A stretch of 64,000 nucleotides of DNA, taken from contig JBCAQO010000006.1 of the NCBI GenBank assembly GCA_039111635.1, positions 2,046,001 to 2,110,000 on the forward strand, read 5' to 3'. The stretch comes from Heterobasidion occidentale (taxonomy: Eukaryota > Basidiomycota > Agaricomycetes > Russulales > Bondarzewiaceae). Below are positions 32,806 to 45,697 of this stretch, piece after piece; position 1 is the stretch's first letter; each line of letters begins with the position of its first letter. The position numbers were made by a program, and so were the translations under genes. Under the pieces are notes generated by a model, which was given only the letters and a program-made list of their open reading frames with translations, searched no databases and had not been told where the DNA came from.

Positions 32806-35737
32806 ATGCCCGCCACCCGTCAGCAGTCCATTCCGATGCCCTCTCCGGCCTTGGAATCCCGCAAACCGTCCGCATCTTCCTCCGTGATTGCCGACGTCCT
32901 CTGTCCCGGCGATCTTGTTGGACAAGGCATCCCCTTGTTGGGCGAGACCCTCCGCCTTGCCTCCGTCCAACGCCCGGTGTCGCATGCCGAGGCCTGCGAG
33001 CAGCCTGCACAGGAATTCGAAGTCGTCAGAAAACTCGGCACAGGCAGCTACGCCGTTGTCTATCTCGTGCGAGAGGTGCTCTCCCGTGCCCCCTCCTCTG
33101 ACGACGATCATATGTACCCTGGCGGTCGTCTTGATCTGGACGACGCGAGCGTGCGCCGGCCCTCCGTGGAGTACGGTCGCCACTTCGCTGTCAAGCTGCT
33201 GTCCAAGGCAAATTTGGACAAGGAAGCTTTGGCAGAGCAAATGTTTGAGGTGGGTATATGCTCATTGTCATGTGTGCTGTGACCTGATTTGACTCCTCTG
33301 ACGCGCCACCTAGGCTACTATTCACCAGTCACTCCCTTCCCATTCTAACATTGTCACCCTCCATCGAACGCTCGAGACCTCCTCATTTTTACTTCTCCTG
33401 CTCGAGTTTGTACCTGGCGAGGACCTGTTTTACTTTTTGGAACAGGCTCGCGACCATTTTGATACCGACCCCGCCGCTGAGGACCCTCTGTCCTCTTCTC
33501 GTACCCCTCCGACGCCCAGCCTTTTATCTTCCATGCACTCTGCCCAGCTCTTGTCTCCTGCCCGTCTGCGTCTTATCGCGTCTATGTTCTCGCAGATGTG
33601 TGAAGCCGTGGCGGTCTGCCACGACACCTCTGTTTTTCATCGCGACATCAAGCCCGAAAATTTCATTGTCACGGATGGCTGGCAGACCGGCGTCGATGGT
33701 AAGAGAGAACGCAAGGTCATCGTGAAATTGACCGACTTTGGGCTGTCCACCACGGATGTCGAGTCTTCTGACGTGGATTGCGGCAGTGCACCATACATGA
33801 GCTATGGTAGGATTTCCGCACATTCGGCGTATCTTGGCGCTGATCAAACGTTGTATTTCAGAATGCAGGAACTATGTGGCTCCCACGTATCGACCTCGTG
33901 CTGCAGACGTATGGTCGTTGGGCATCGTTTTGATCAACATGTACGTCTCAAGTCGTTCATGACTCTCGTTCATCAAGTCATCATCACTTCATCTAGGCTT
34001 TACCACTACAACCCATGGCCAGATACAGTCGAGGGTGGCGGCTCGCTGTTCGAGATCTACCGCCAACATCCTGTCGACTTCTTCATGTCGCGTTTCCAAG
34101 GGATGACGCTTCCTGTGGCACAGTTTTTTGCAGACAAAGTCTTCTGCATCCTCACCGACGCTCAAGGTGATTCGCAGCGTATTGGCGCCCGGGAGTTCGG
34201 GGTCTGGGCCAAGGATCTACCCTCCTTACTTGGGCATCGGCATTCCCACAACCGTGCTCTCTCGGCCGTTTCGATCTCCGGCCCCCCACTCTCTTCGGCT
34301 CCGCCATCTCGCCGTCCGTCCTCAAGGCAGGCGTCATTCGCGAATTCGCCTTTCCGCACCTCGGTTCCCCTCTCGCGCGCGATGTCCCGTGCGCCTTCTC
34401 TCGGTCCTGCATACGAAGTCGAGGGCACCGAATTGCCACCCGTCCTCAGCGAGGAAGGTGAGGAGCAGGTTGATGAGGCTTCGATCTCGCGGTGCACCTC
34501 CACGACCAGACAACGCACGCGCGGCAGCAGGAGCAAGGGCGCGCCTCGACCCGACGTACGTGCCCCTCTCTCCCACGATGCTACGTTAGAGATCCTCGCG
34601 TCCGCGTCGCAGAGTTTGGTGAGAGAGCTCAGTGGAATAGCGAAGAGCATCAACTCACCCAATACGCCATCGTCGACTAATCTCTCCATTCCACCGACAC
34701 CTGTTTCTGATGTTCTGCCGGTTGTCGTCAAGAAGCCTTCAAAGTGGAAGCTTGGGTTTGGAAAGGGCAACTCGGAGCGAGCTACGAACGGTGGTCGTGC
34801 TCCTCCCAGTGTTGCGAACGTGGAGTCCGTTGCTTCGCGGTTGGACATGGACTCGAAGCAGACCCTTGGGACCGCCTCGAATGTCACAAACATACTCATG
34901 GGCCTCAGTGCCCCCGCGCCGGCAGCTGGTTCCGACGACGGCGCATCTGTTCGCAGTCGTGGTCGGCAGCCAAAGCCAAAGCCTTCGCTCGCACCGAGCA
35001 ACGCGAGTTGGAGCCGCCCAAGCCGATCGCCGCTGGCCAACAGCCAAAGTCCCAATGCGAGCTCCATTCACAGTGTTGACCGCCGCGGCGCATCGCCCAC
35101 CAGCACACGTAGTGGCCGTCCTCTCGCGTCGAGCGCGAGCTCGATGGCGTCAAATAACTGGCGGAGTTCGATGTCAAGCACCAACACTTCTACATCGGCC
35201 TTCACGCGGTACAGCAATACGAGTACGCGCAGTGTGTCGACGTTTGCGACGAGCGTGTCATCGACGTCAAGCAACTGGCGTGACGGGCAGGGCAAGCAGC
35301 CCGGACGGGGGAAGTCGCCATTCAACGCGGCCCAGCACCCGCCCTCCAACGTCAAGAGTGAGTGTCGTCTTGGTCGTTTTCTGGCCGTGTTCCATATACT
35401 CATAACGTTCACAGTCATGGCCGGTATACCTTGGGAGTTGGGCGAACTACCGCGTGACATGCATCCGAACCCCACCGGCGATGTCTTCAGCCAACCGCCC
35501 GTGCGCAAGCGCGTGCGAAAGCCGAAGAGCCAGCCGCTGGATACGATCACCGAGCGGCCGGCCATGTCGCCCCAGAAGCGGGTCGAGTACGGGCAGGACG
35601 CAGCAACGAGCACCACAGACCTCAGCGGCTTGGCCCACGACGGCGGCAGGGACGTTGGCGAAGAGGCCTCGCCGAAGAAGGTCCAGAAAGGGCAGGTTCA
35701 TGCCCTCGCGAAGCTGCTCACTTCGCTGCGCCGGTGA
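32806..35737 (+). CDS. Ser/Thr protein kinase, Ran1/Ksp1-like, with long disordered tail
   Basis: Five exons (32806-33249, 33314-33806, 33862-33940, 33997-35357, 35415-35737) close to 899 residues. All kinase elements are present: glycine loop LGTGSYAVVYLV (about 77-88), Lys130 in FAVKLLSK, HRD at 257-259 in FHRDIKPENFIV, DFG at 289-291, then APTYRPRAADVWSLGIVL. An insert between the glycine loop and the lysine, and another of about 40 residues before HRD, fit the Ran1/Ksp1-type group that controls meiosis entry and nutrient responses. The 450-residue tail is Ser/Arg/Pro-rich, with a conserved-looking patch IMAGIPWELGELPRDMHPNPTG near the end. The precise ortholog is uncertain. Confidence 0.9.
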
Positions 35738-36283
35738 ACATCGAATCGCATTGCGGCATGGTCTTGGTACTAGCACTGGCACTAGTACAAGGAGTTGTTC
35801 GAATCGAGCAAGGGTTGACATGGGACGCGTTCATGGTCCACACATCATCACGCGGTACGGGTCTGGCATACTGGTGTCGCATTGTATTGTTAAAAGCTTA
35901 CAATACCGAAGTCAACTGGTCGAAGTCTTTCGTTGACGCAAGTCTCTAATTGTCCTTTCCATAGACGTTCATTGCCCCACTCACCCCACGCACGCCGTGG
36001 GGTTGTTTCTTCAAGGACTATTTAATCACATTCTGCCGGGTTTTTATATATCGTAGCGTAGCGTGACGCTTGTCGACCACTGTTCGTGTTCCCACTCCGT
36101 GTCAATGTGCACCATGTTGCTTTAGTTATGAATACGATTAGTGTTCGTCTACGAAGGTTCCAGTCAAAGTATCGTGGAGACACTGCTCCCGGCCTCCATA
36201 TGAAACCTTCGAGTCACAAGTCCCAGTGCCTGCCATTCAAAAATACGATTCGGTACGAGCGTCAAATTTGGGCCCCACGACAC
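35738..36283. other. 3' intergenic spacer between convergent genes
   Basis: AT-richer than its neighbours, no open frame of interest; it should hold the 3' ends of the kinase and of the convergent cyclin gene. Confidence 0.5.
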
Positions 36284-37363
36284 CTAAGATCTGCCAAGCG
36301 AACGCTGAAACTGCTCAAATGCCATGTTCTGCTCGACTGTAGGACCGCGGGGAGCCTCCGGCACCAGTGTCGCCGTGTCGATGAGGATCGTCGACGGTTC
36401 GTGAGGGCGGGTGGAAGGACCGGGCACCAGACCAGGTGAGTCTTCCTCGATGGGGGACATGGAACGGGAGGGAGGGGAGTCGGCTTCGACGTCACTGTCA
36501 GACGAGACGCTGCCGCCGGATTGGGCGCCGATAATTATGAAGCGGCCTCCGCTGTGCGAGACGAGATTTTCGTAGTAAAGCTGGAGAACTTCGCGGGTGC
36601 ACTGGCGCGGGGAGAACAGCGCGGAGACGAGGCATGGGTGTTCAGTTCAGGCACGATCACGAATGAAAGGGGCTGCGGGATCGGACTGCGGATTGGATGT
36701 GGTGAAGAGGAGGAAATGGCTAACCGTGAGACGCCAGTCGATCGCAAAGAGGAACTCGCGCTCGAGCCGGCCGAGCTCGTGCGTTGTAATGCCGCCGATG
36801 CGAGCGTAGTGCGCGTTGGTGCAGAATGTGTCGCAGAGGGTTTTACTAGCAAGGGCGACGGCGGTGATGAGAAAACGATGGCAGGTGAGGGAGGAGATGG
36901 TGAAGACGGGCATGCGCGCGCAGATCTGGTCTATGTAGTGCATTACGATAAGTAGACAGGTTTTCTAGCAGGCAAAGCGATTAGCATTAGCGTCTGAAAG
37001 GAGGGCCGACAAACGTGAGACGAGGCTGACTTCAATATTTGTGAAGCGAACTATGCGCCGTAGATAGTCCAATACATTTATGTTGGGGACAGAAGCAGAG
37101 TGAAATCGGGTGATGCTCTCTCTGATCGCGAGTCAATGCTCATCGAATACATGCTATCCGAGCTAAATACACATACGGAGACAATGGGATCCTGTCGTTA
37201 ATCGACATAAGGCGTTGTAACATGAGCGCTTTGAGGAGTTAGGCATAGGTGAGTTTTTGCAACAATCGCGACAAAAAAAGGAGGAAAATAGACGGACCCA
37301 TAAGTTGAGCGAGAGAGTCTACATCTGCGTCTTCGTAGGCGGGTGGTAAACCGACCCTGCCTT
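36284..37363 (-). CDS. Pho80-like cyclin (Pcl family), first exon unresolved
   Basis: Exons 37363-37298, 37228-37177, 37121-37031, 36964-36725 and 36601-36284 join in phase. They read LPPAYEDADVDSLAQLMALM, NDRIPLSPESITRFHSASVP, VLDYLRRIVRFTN, HYIDQICARMPVFTISSLTC, a cyclin box with HYARIGGI and FLFAIDWRLT, then TREVLQLYYENLV and a Pro/Ser-rich tail. This is the Pho80/Pcl cyclin fold that activates a Pho85-type CDK in phosphate and stress signalling. The exon before 37363 must supply phase 1 and an ATG; I could not place it, because the obvious upstream ATG frame (near 37460) stops. The gene is divergent from ribosomal protein L12. Confidence 0.88.
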
Positions 37364-37624
37364 CTGATTCCATACACCCATTGCACTCGTCGTCCCGCTA
37401 TGGCTGCGGCACTTGATACGTTACCTTCAGCGAGCGGGGACGGCCATGGACGTTCCGCTGGACATCCTGCCAAGCATGCACAAACAGCGGACCAGACTCT
37501 GACTGCTGGGGCTGGACTCAGTCAGCTGTACAGTTCTACATCGGTCACTGAACTCTATTTTTCCTAGCTACCGCCAGGTGTACTATACGCTCCCTGCCAC
37601 CGCTAACAGCGACCCTTCAAGACC
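37364..37624. promoter_or_regulatory. Bidirectional promoter, cyclin gene and RPL12
   Basis: About 260 bases separate the first placed cyclin exon from the RPL12 start; the missing first exon of the cyclin must lie here too, making the control region very short. Confidence 0.5.
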
Positions 37625-38292
37625 ATGGCCCCAAAATTCGTGCGTTGCAGACACATTCCACCCTCATACCCTTCTCACATGCTGCTCCTGTCCGCTAGGA
37701 CCCGTCCGAAATCAAAATCATATACCTCCGTGCAACGGGTGGTGAGGTCGGTGCGTCTTCCGCATTGGCCCCCAAAATCGGACCTCTGGGTTTGGTGCGT
37801 ACGGTCCCGAAGTTCCGCATCTCTACGGCCCCTCACACCACGGATTAGTCGCCCAAGAAGGTCGGAGAAGATATTGCGAAGGCCACCACGGCATGGAAGG
37901 GTCTGCGCGTAACGGTCCAACTCACAATCCAGAACCGTCAAGCCGCGGTTTCGGTTGTCCCTTCGGCCTCCTCCCTGGTTATCCGTGCGCTCAAGGGTGA
38001 GTCGTATTTCTATCAGCCGATTGTGTCGCTTCATTGTGCGTGTCCTGCGACAGAGCCCCCACGGGACCGCAAAAAGGAGAAGAACATCAAGCACACCGGT
38101 AACATCTCGCTCGATGAGATTATCGAGATTGCGCGGACAATGAAGTCAAAGTCTTTGGCGAAGGATCTTGCCGGTGGTGCGAAGGAGATTCTTGGCACGG
38201 CTCAGAGCGTTGGGTGCACCGTCGATGGCCAGCCCCCACATGATATCATTGATGGGATCAACTCGGGGGAGATTGAGATTCCAGACGAGTAA
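37625..38292 (+). CDS. RPL12: 60S ribosomal protein L12 (uL11)
   Basis: Four exons (37625-37639, 37699-37794, 37849-37996, 38054-38292) give 165 residues, exactly the eukaryotic L12 length. Recognisable are [76 protein letters not shown] and the C-terminal [19 protein letters not shown]. It binds the GTPase-associated centre of 28S rRNA at the base of the ribosomal stalk. The 15-base first exon is typical of intron-rich ribosomal protein genes in basidiomycetes. No defects. Confidence 0.97.
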
Positions 38293-38618
38293 TTGTTTCT
38301 CGCTGATTGTCGCATGTTGTTTCATTACCTCTCACGATTCACTTTTTTGACAACATCACACGCGTCCTCTGAGCTCTATCCGAAATCGAAACAGTTGTAG
38401 TCCGTCAGCCAACAGACGCTTTCCCGCTAGACCTTCGTCAAATATGCGACTCCTTTGCCGCTGGACCTTTCTGTGTGAGTCAGAACTAATCAGGGTTTTA
38501 GAAACGCCGCCTACTCTGCGCAGCTTTCGAATGCCAGTCAATCCCTGCTGGCTTGGCGTCACCCGTTTGGCTGTGTATAACACAGATATCGTTTTCGGTC
38601 ACATAGTCAATATACATA

Positions 38619-40091
38619 TCAGGCCTTTCCGTCGTCGGCTTGATATATGCGGCTATATGTTGCGTAGAAAGCTTCATCGTCCTTCGTCGCATCTCGAATG
38701 GCCAAATTCCTCTTCAAACAAGCTTCCACACCTTCTACGACCCGCCCTTCACCTTGCTGTCGGGCGCCTTTGACGAGAGCAGCACAACGAGGGATGCGCA
38801 CACTTTCGAAGGTCCGGAAGACTGTGTCGAGAATGGTGGTAGTTGGCGACGTTCCATCGGCATTGTGTTGGTCCAGGAGGCTGATAAGCTTCTGGACGTC
38901 TTCGAATGCTTGATTTGCGCCTTGGCCGAGATGCTACAGAGCAGCTTATTATTGAGCCCTGCGAAACATAAAGAGAACTCACTGGCTTGTCGGGTGCGCT
39001 GCGTCCCCGAGAAGCACAACTCGGCCCTTGAACCATGATCTCAGCTCTGGACGATCGTATAGGCCGTACTGCAAACGAGGCATCAGAGCCGGTCGTCGAT
39101 GCCTACACATCAATCTGACCTTGATAACTTTTTCTGTTGTCTTCACCAGTTCCCCAGCACCTTGTCCCCAGTTAGAGACGGGAGACCTCAAAAGCTTTGG
39201 GCGGTTTGAATGTTCACGGTGCCCATGTTTCTTTCGACTCTGCTTCACGCGTCGTAACACTGAAGAGCATGTGAAAATCAAAGAAGGTAGATAAAGAGGG
39301 ATAACATACGCCCATGATGTGTGTGTGTCTGAGATAGGATAGGCGACCATGTGTGCTGCATTGCCGAACCAATTTGTATGGGATGCCTGCGCCTTGAGAA
39401 CCCAGGAGTGGGCGAGAGACCACCAGTCTGACAGATCGTAGTGTCAGGTCAGTAGTCATGAATGATCGCTCGACTATTCACCTGGCAAAGTCCAGTGAAG
39501 TCAGCTTTCTCCTTCCCAAACAAGGCGATCCGGGTACCGCTATGCAGTCCATCGCAGCCCACGACGAAGCTCCCGGTGTCAGTGCTCCCATTCTCGAATG
39601 CCACCTTCACATAATCTTCGCCCTGCTCGAGAGATACAGCTTGTGCCCCCAGTGGATTTGAATGCTGTGCGCAGCAGCGGCATCGACGATCGCGCGGTGG
39701 AAAGCAGTTCGCTGAACACCAAACATTCCATGTCCATAGGCGCTTGGGAGGCGAGAGGGGACATCGCTCTCTCCGAGGACCCCTAGGTCCTCTTCAACGG
39801 TCGAGCGGAAGACCATGCGCTCGATGGCCTTGCCAGGGATAGTTTGAATGAAGCCAGGGATCTGCGAGAGCACCCGAAGACCATTCGGCTGCAACCTGTC
39901 GAATATTCCCTTAGTTGTGCTTCCGAAAACTCGAAATGACAAAAAAATAGATACATCAAGCTCAGTCCAGCCTGCTGTACCCCTTCAAGTCTCTCATACA
40001 GAACGGGTTCATAGCCTCGGAGCTTCAGGAAAATTGCGAGAATGGGGCCAGCTATTCCAGCTCCTACGACGATCACTTTGGCAGGGGCCAT
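38619..40091 (-). pseudogene. FAD-dependent monooxygenase (salicylate hydroxylase-like), several frameshifts
   Basis: The N-terminal dinucleotide fold (APAKVIVVGAGIAGPILAIF from the ATG at 40091), the central VVGCDGLHSGTR, the late VVLLGDAAHPTS and LGQGANQAFEDVQ define a class A flavin monooxygenase of the UbiH/salicylate hydroxylase type. The frame fails in at least four places: one base missing near 39637 (between HKL and SLEQGEDY), one near 39401 (after LSPTP, before VLKAQASHTN), a shift in 39160-39240, and a phase mismatch at the intron starting near 38989. Intron signals survive (for example 39954 and 39481). Three of the four look like single-base deletions. The gene is either a recent pseudogene or a badly resolved assembly stretch. 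An intact protein would hydroxylate an aromatic substrate. Confidence 0.85.
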
Positions 40092-41092
40092 TATGATTTC
40101 TGTCGGATCTCAGCTGAGTGAGTGCAGGGGGTTTGGGTTGGCGATGTAGGGCTATCTAATCCCTTATATAGGCTGAATAGATCCCGAACAGGAGCATGCC
40201 AATCGGGCAGGACCAACTTCGTACTATACTCTTGCAGGGCCAAAAACTTCGTCGGCGCTTACTTTTGAGCCATTGGGCGAGAACTCCATGATGTGGGTCA
40301 AGAACTGTGACTTGGAAAGAGATGCCGTCAGGTAGATTGGACAGTGATGCGTGCGCGTGAGGCCTGAGAAGGCCTGACTGGTTGACCTTGTATAAAGTTT
40401 TGGTCGAAGTAAGTATGTCCCCCGCCTGGGAAAGGCTAATTAGGTACTATCTCCCCATGGAGAAGCCCTCCGGGCCTTAGCTGAGCCACGAGCAGTAACG
40501 TTTGTTAACGTACTTGTAACCCCTCACGTCCCAACCGCCACCGGCTAACGCTGCGCGGTATATAGATACTTGACCAAAAAAAAAAAAAGAAGCGACTACG
40601 AAGTTTTTGCCAGAAGGCCAACTACAGTAATGCAACTCAGTCAAGATCCGTATAAGCTGATTTTCAAACAGAATCAAACGGCACAAAATGAGCCTTGGAA
40701 CAACTCACTAAACACTCTGATAGATCATTCTTGGGGAGGATGGCTAGTAAGAATATCTGCATACAGCATAAGTACATAATCCGTCCCGGTTTCGACCAGG
40801 TGATGACATCTTTCTAAGAGGTGTAAATACTGCCTTTCCAAGGCGTGGGTTCCAGCCCGGAAAATGTGATTCTAGACCAAAAGTCGTGTTCGCTGAATAC
40901 GACTATTCCGCCCAGTTTGAAAACAAGTTAAACCATAACATTATAGCCGAGTTGAATGTAATGCTTGAGAAGTAGACGATATCGTCCATCGATTTTTGAT
41001 TGTAAGTTCATCCCTTTCATTTGAGAGATGCCTCTTCTCTGCAAGGCACGCTGTGGACATTTCAATCGACCTGCGCTCGTGTCATTGGAAAA
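40092..41092. other. Spacer, no gene seen
   Basis: About 1 kb of AT-rich sequence with a run of 13 A near 40574-40586 and no supported coding sequence. Confidence 0.5.
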
Positions 41093-42730
<1,638 letters not shown>

Positions 42731-45697
42731 AAATGAGTAGAGTGTGAAGATATTTATGAGGATGCGTTCAGGTCACCGCCATCATCATCACCATGAGTCC
42801 AACAGTCTCACGATACCATGGACCGTCCTAGACGCATTAGCGCCGTCGGGGTAAGATCTTTGCACTGTTGCTATGCTCTGGGTATTCCCATACGTGGCGC
42901 CTTGTAAACACCCTCATCACAAAAGGTCTCGGACCAAGTGAACGTGATGGGCTGAGGGAGCATTTTGTATCGGAGGAGCCACGAAAATGGATACGAAGAA
43001 ACAACAATTGAAAGCGCTTGATGGACTGTCGTTCTATCTTGGACAAGGCATCAATCCTGTCTTCTTGAAACAACATCAACCACATTACCTTCCGCATATA
43101 GCCATGAGTGTATACCACCTATGTAGCACCAATTCGCAGGAAAACACACGCCCTTCGAGAGGCCTGATCTTGATACAGATTTGCACTGCTCGAAGCACGA
43201 GTATTTTCGTCATAGAGACGATGCCAGTCAGCGCTCGGCGATGGTAGACGAACTTGAGAAACATTGATGCCGCCAGTTGGTAGTAGGGCGACCAAGCGGC
43301 ATGAATCTGCTGGTGGTTTGATGTCAGACACATCGAGGAGCAAGGCACTGAGAAGGCCATCAATACTACGTAACAACAACCTGGATTCTCATGATCAGGA
43401 CTTCGACAGGGTGTGATGTTGATGCTTTTGCAGCCCGGGATCTTTCGGAGCTTCCGATTCCTAGAAAATACATGGATCAATGGAATTTACGGACTAAGTT
43501 TTTTTTGACATAACATACGAGAGTGAGTTCCACTGAGATCCGAACTCAGTGCAAGTCGAAGATTCAACGCCTTGGCTACAAACGGAGATTCAAGTGTAGG
43601 TGAGATGCATTGAGCGCGGAGCTGCCAGAAGCGAATAAAGCGAGACAATGTCGACAATCAAATCAGCACCTTAGCAAAGTTTCTAAGTTGACCACCTACG
43701 TGTTCAACTATACGGATTTCAAATATTGACAACAATTTTCATGATCTCTAAGTTTACCAGTCCTTCGAGGTCTTCAGGTGAGGCGGATACGCCCTTCGCA
43801 CTGGTTGTACCGATTATGAACGCTCAATGAGCAAGCGCAACTTCTATGGTTGCTAGTGTGTGAAAAGTTGATGAACGAACAAAGGCCAAGTTGGACAGGA
43901 ATAGACGACGATTCTTTGGATGATTCGATATCAACTCCCAAAGAGCAGTTTGAGTTTTCCGAGCATCCGTTGATCGGGCCAGGGATAGATCGCTTGAACG
44001 GACTTCAAGTCCTGGGAATGAATAAAACACTTGCTTAGCTACTACTACGCTCAGACGGAATAGAGCAAAACACACTATGGTATTGGACAGCCAAAGGAGA
44101 CCATCGTATCGCCATATAGATACCTGTGACAGGGCATTCGGGAATGGAAGAAATGAACGGTCGATAATGAAGTGCCCGACGATGTTTGACGGCAGAGAAG
44201 ATGGACACTCCAAATCAGATCCTTAAAATAGCAACATCGTCGCATGATGGATCCGAGTCTTGGCCGGAAGATGGTGAAGGCGCTAGCATGGGAGAGACCG
44301 ATCCTTTTGCGGGCATCTTTTTCACAAGTGAGGCTGTTTGTGAGTCTTGGTATCCTAGGCCACAGTCGCCGCGGTTTGAATAGAAGGGTAAGCAATCAGG
44401 TAGAGATAAGCATCATCTCATGAGCGACAGTAAGATCAACCATTCGTACGTGAAGAACTCACTGTGCAATACATTAGCTTTTTGATATCATTAGTTGCCC
44501 GATACGCACACTCATATATCAGTGGAGTTACAGTACTATTTCACGCAGACACCGACATGAGACCAGAACCGGTATGATAAACAGGAATGATGGCACGTAT
44601 GCCTTGGCCACAAGTCGAAGATCGTCGCATCCATCCCCGATGACCCCGGAACGACTTGGATGCTAGCCAGGCTGTCCTTCGGTTGCGTCTCTTCGCCGAG
44701 TAGCCACATATGGAGCCTCAAGACATGAGAATAGCGAACGATCTCCACTCACCATCGTGATTGCACACTATCTTCTAGCTGGATAGGCCCGGCCGCACAA
44801 CATGGCGAATCCCTGTTCCGAACAGTGCCAAGGGCACAGTGATCATCGTCGTCAGAAATTTTCCTTGATTTATTGTTCTCAAGAAAGATGATGGAGGTGT
44901 ACAAGCCGGAGCCTTTGACCTTAGACCGCATCAGCTCTCGAATTGGGGTGCAGGAGTTAACTGAACAAATAAGATCATGCCTTTATGGATGGCATATGGG
45001 CGCCAGAACTGGTGGTCTAGTCAAGTGCCATTTGTTGGCTAGTTGAATATGTCGCATGCGAGGTTCGTATAGTTATCTGGAAAGAACGATGATAATGTCA
45101 GGAAGATGCCCATCTTCCAAGGCCGGTTCTACACAGCTAACACATCCTTGAACCAGTTATCACTTGATAGTTTCGAGGCGGTGAGTCATCCATGAAGACC
45201 GAGCGTGAAATACTTTGGCGTCGAAGGAGCCGCCACTGAGGGTCCCTTGTAGTGTCGGAAACATTCGTTGATGAGAGGAACGAAGTGTCCAGGTGAGAGC
45301 GCGTGCTTGGGAAAAGGAACGTCTTTCGGACTTGATAGAACGGACTCGCTTTGTTGGTCGAAGTTTCGGGTTTGTATTACCAGTATTATCAGAAGGGACG
45401 ATATGCACCATCCATATATGGATGTTGTCGAGGCTATCGGAGAGAGTCTGTATATTCAAAACAGAGTTTGCCCCCTTAGGCACTCGAATACCTAGTAGGC
45501 CACGTGAGAACTAAGATAGGCCGCATGCAAACGCGACTACATCACGTGGGGTTACTTTTAAACGTGACAATTGGTGACCGTCGAGTGACAAAGAAATGTT
45601 AAGTAGGTAATCAATGATATTTGTTACTGATAAGTGAGTTGGGGGATAGGAGAGACAGAGAGCCTGCGGCGAGAGACACAACAACATCAGAAAGATA
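42731..45697. other. 3 kb without supported genes
   Basis: Many short open stretches but no family match or consistent splicing. A tRNA-like T-arm occurs around 43530-43550. The rest shows nothing I can name; the low GC (near 45 percent) and lack of ordered coding contrast with the flanks. Confidence 0.45.

Noticed and set aside
34162..35067. 301-codon antisense frame in the kinase tail
   Set aside because: Shadow of a GC-rich Ser/Arg tail; no family features.
43500..43610. Functional tRNA gene on the minus strand
   Set aside because: T-arm folds, but the acceptor stem does not pair and the anticodon arm has a 4-base loop.
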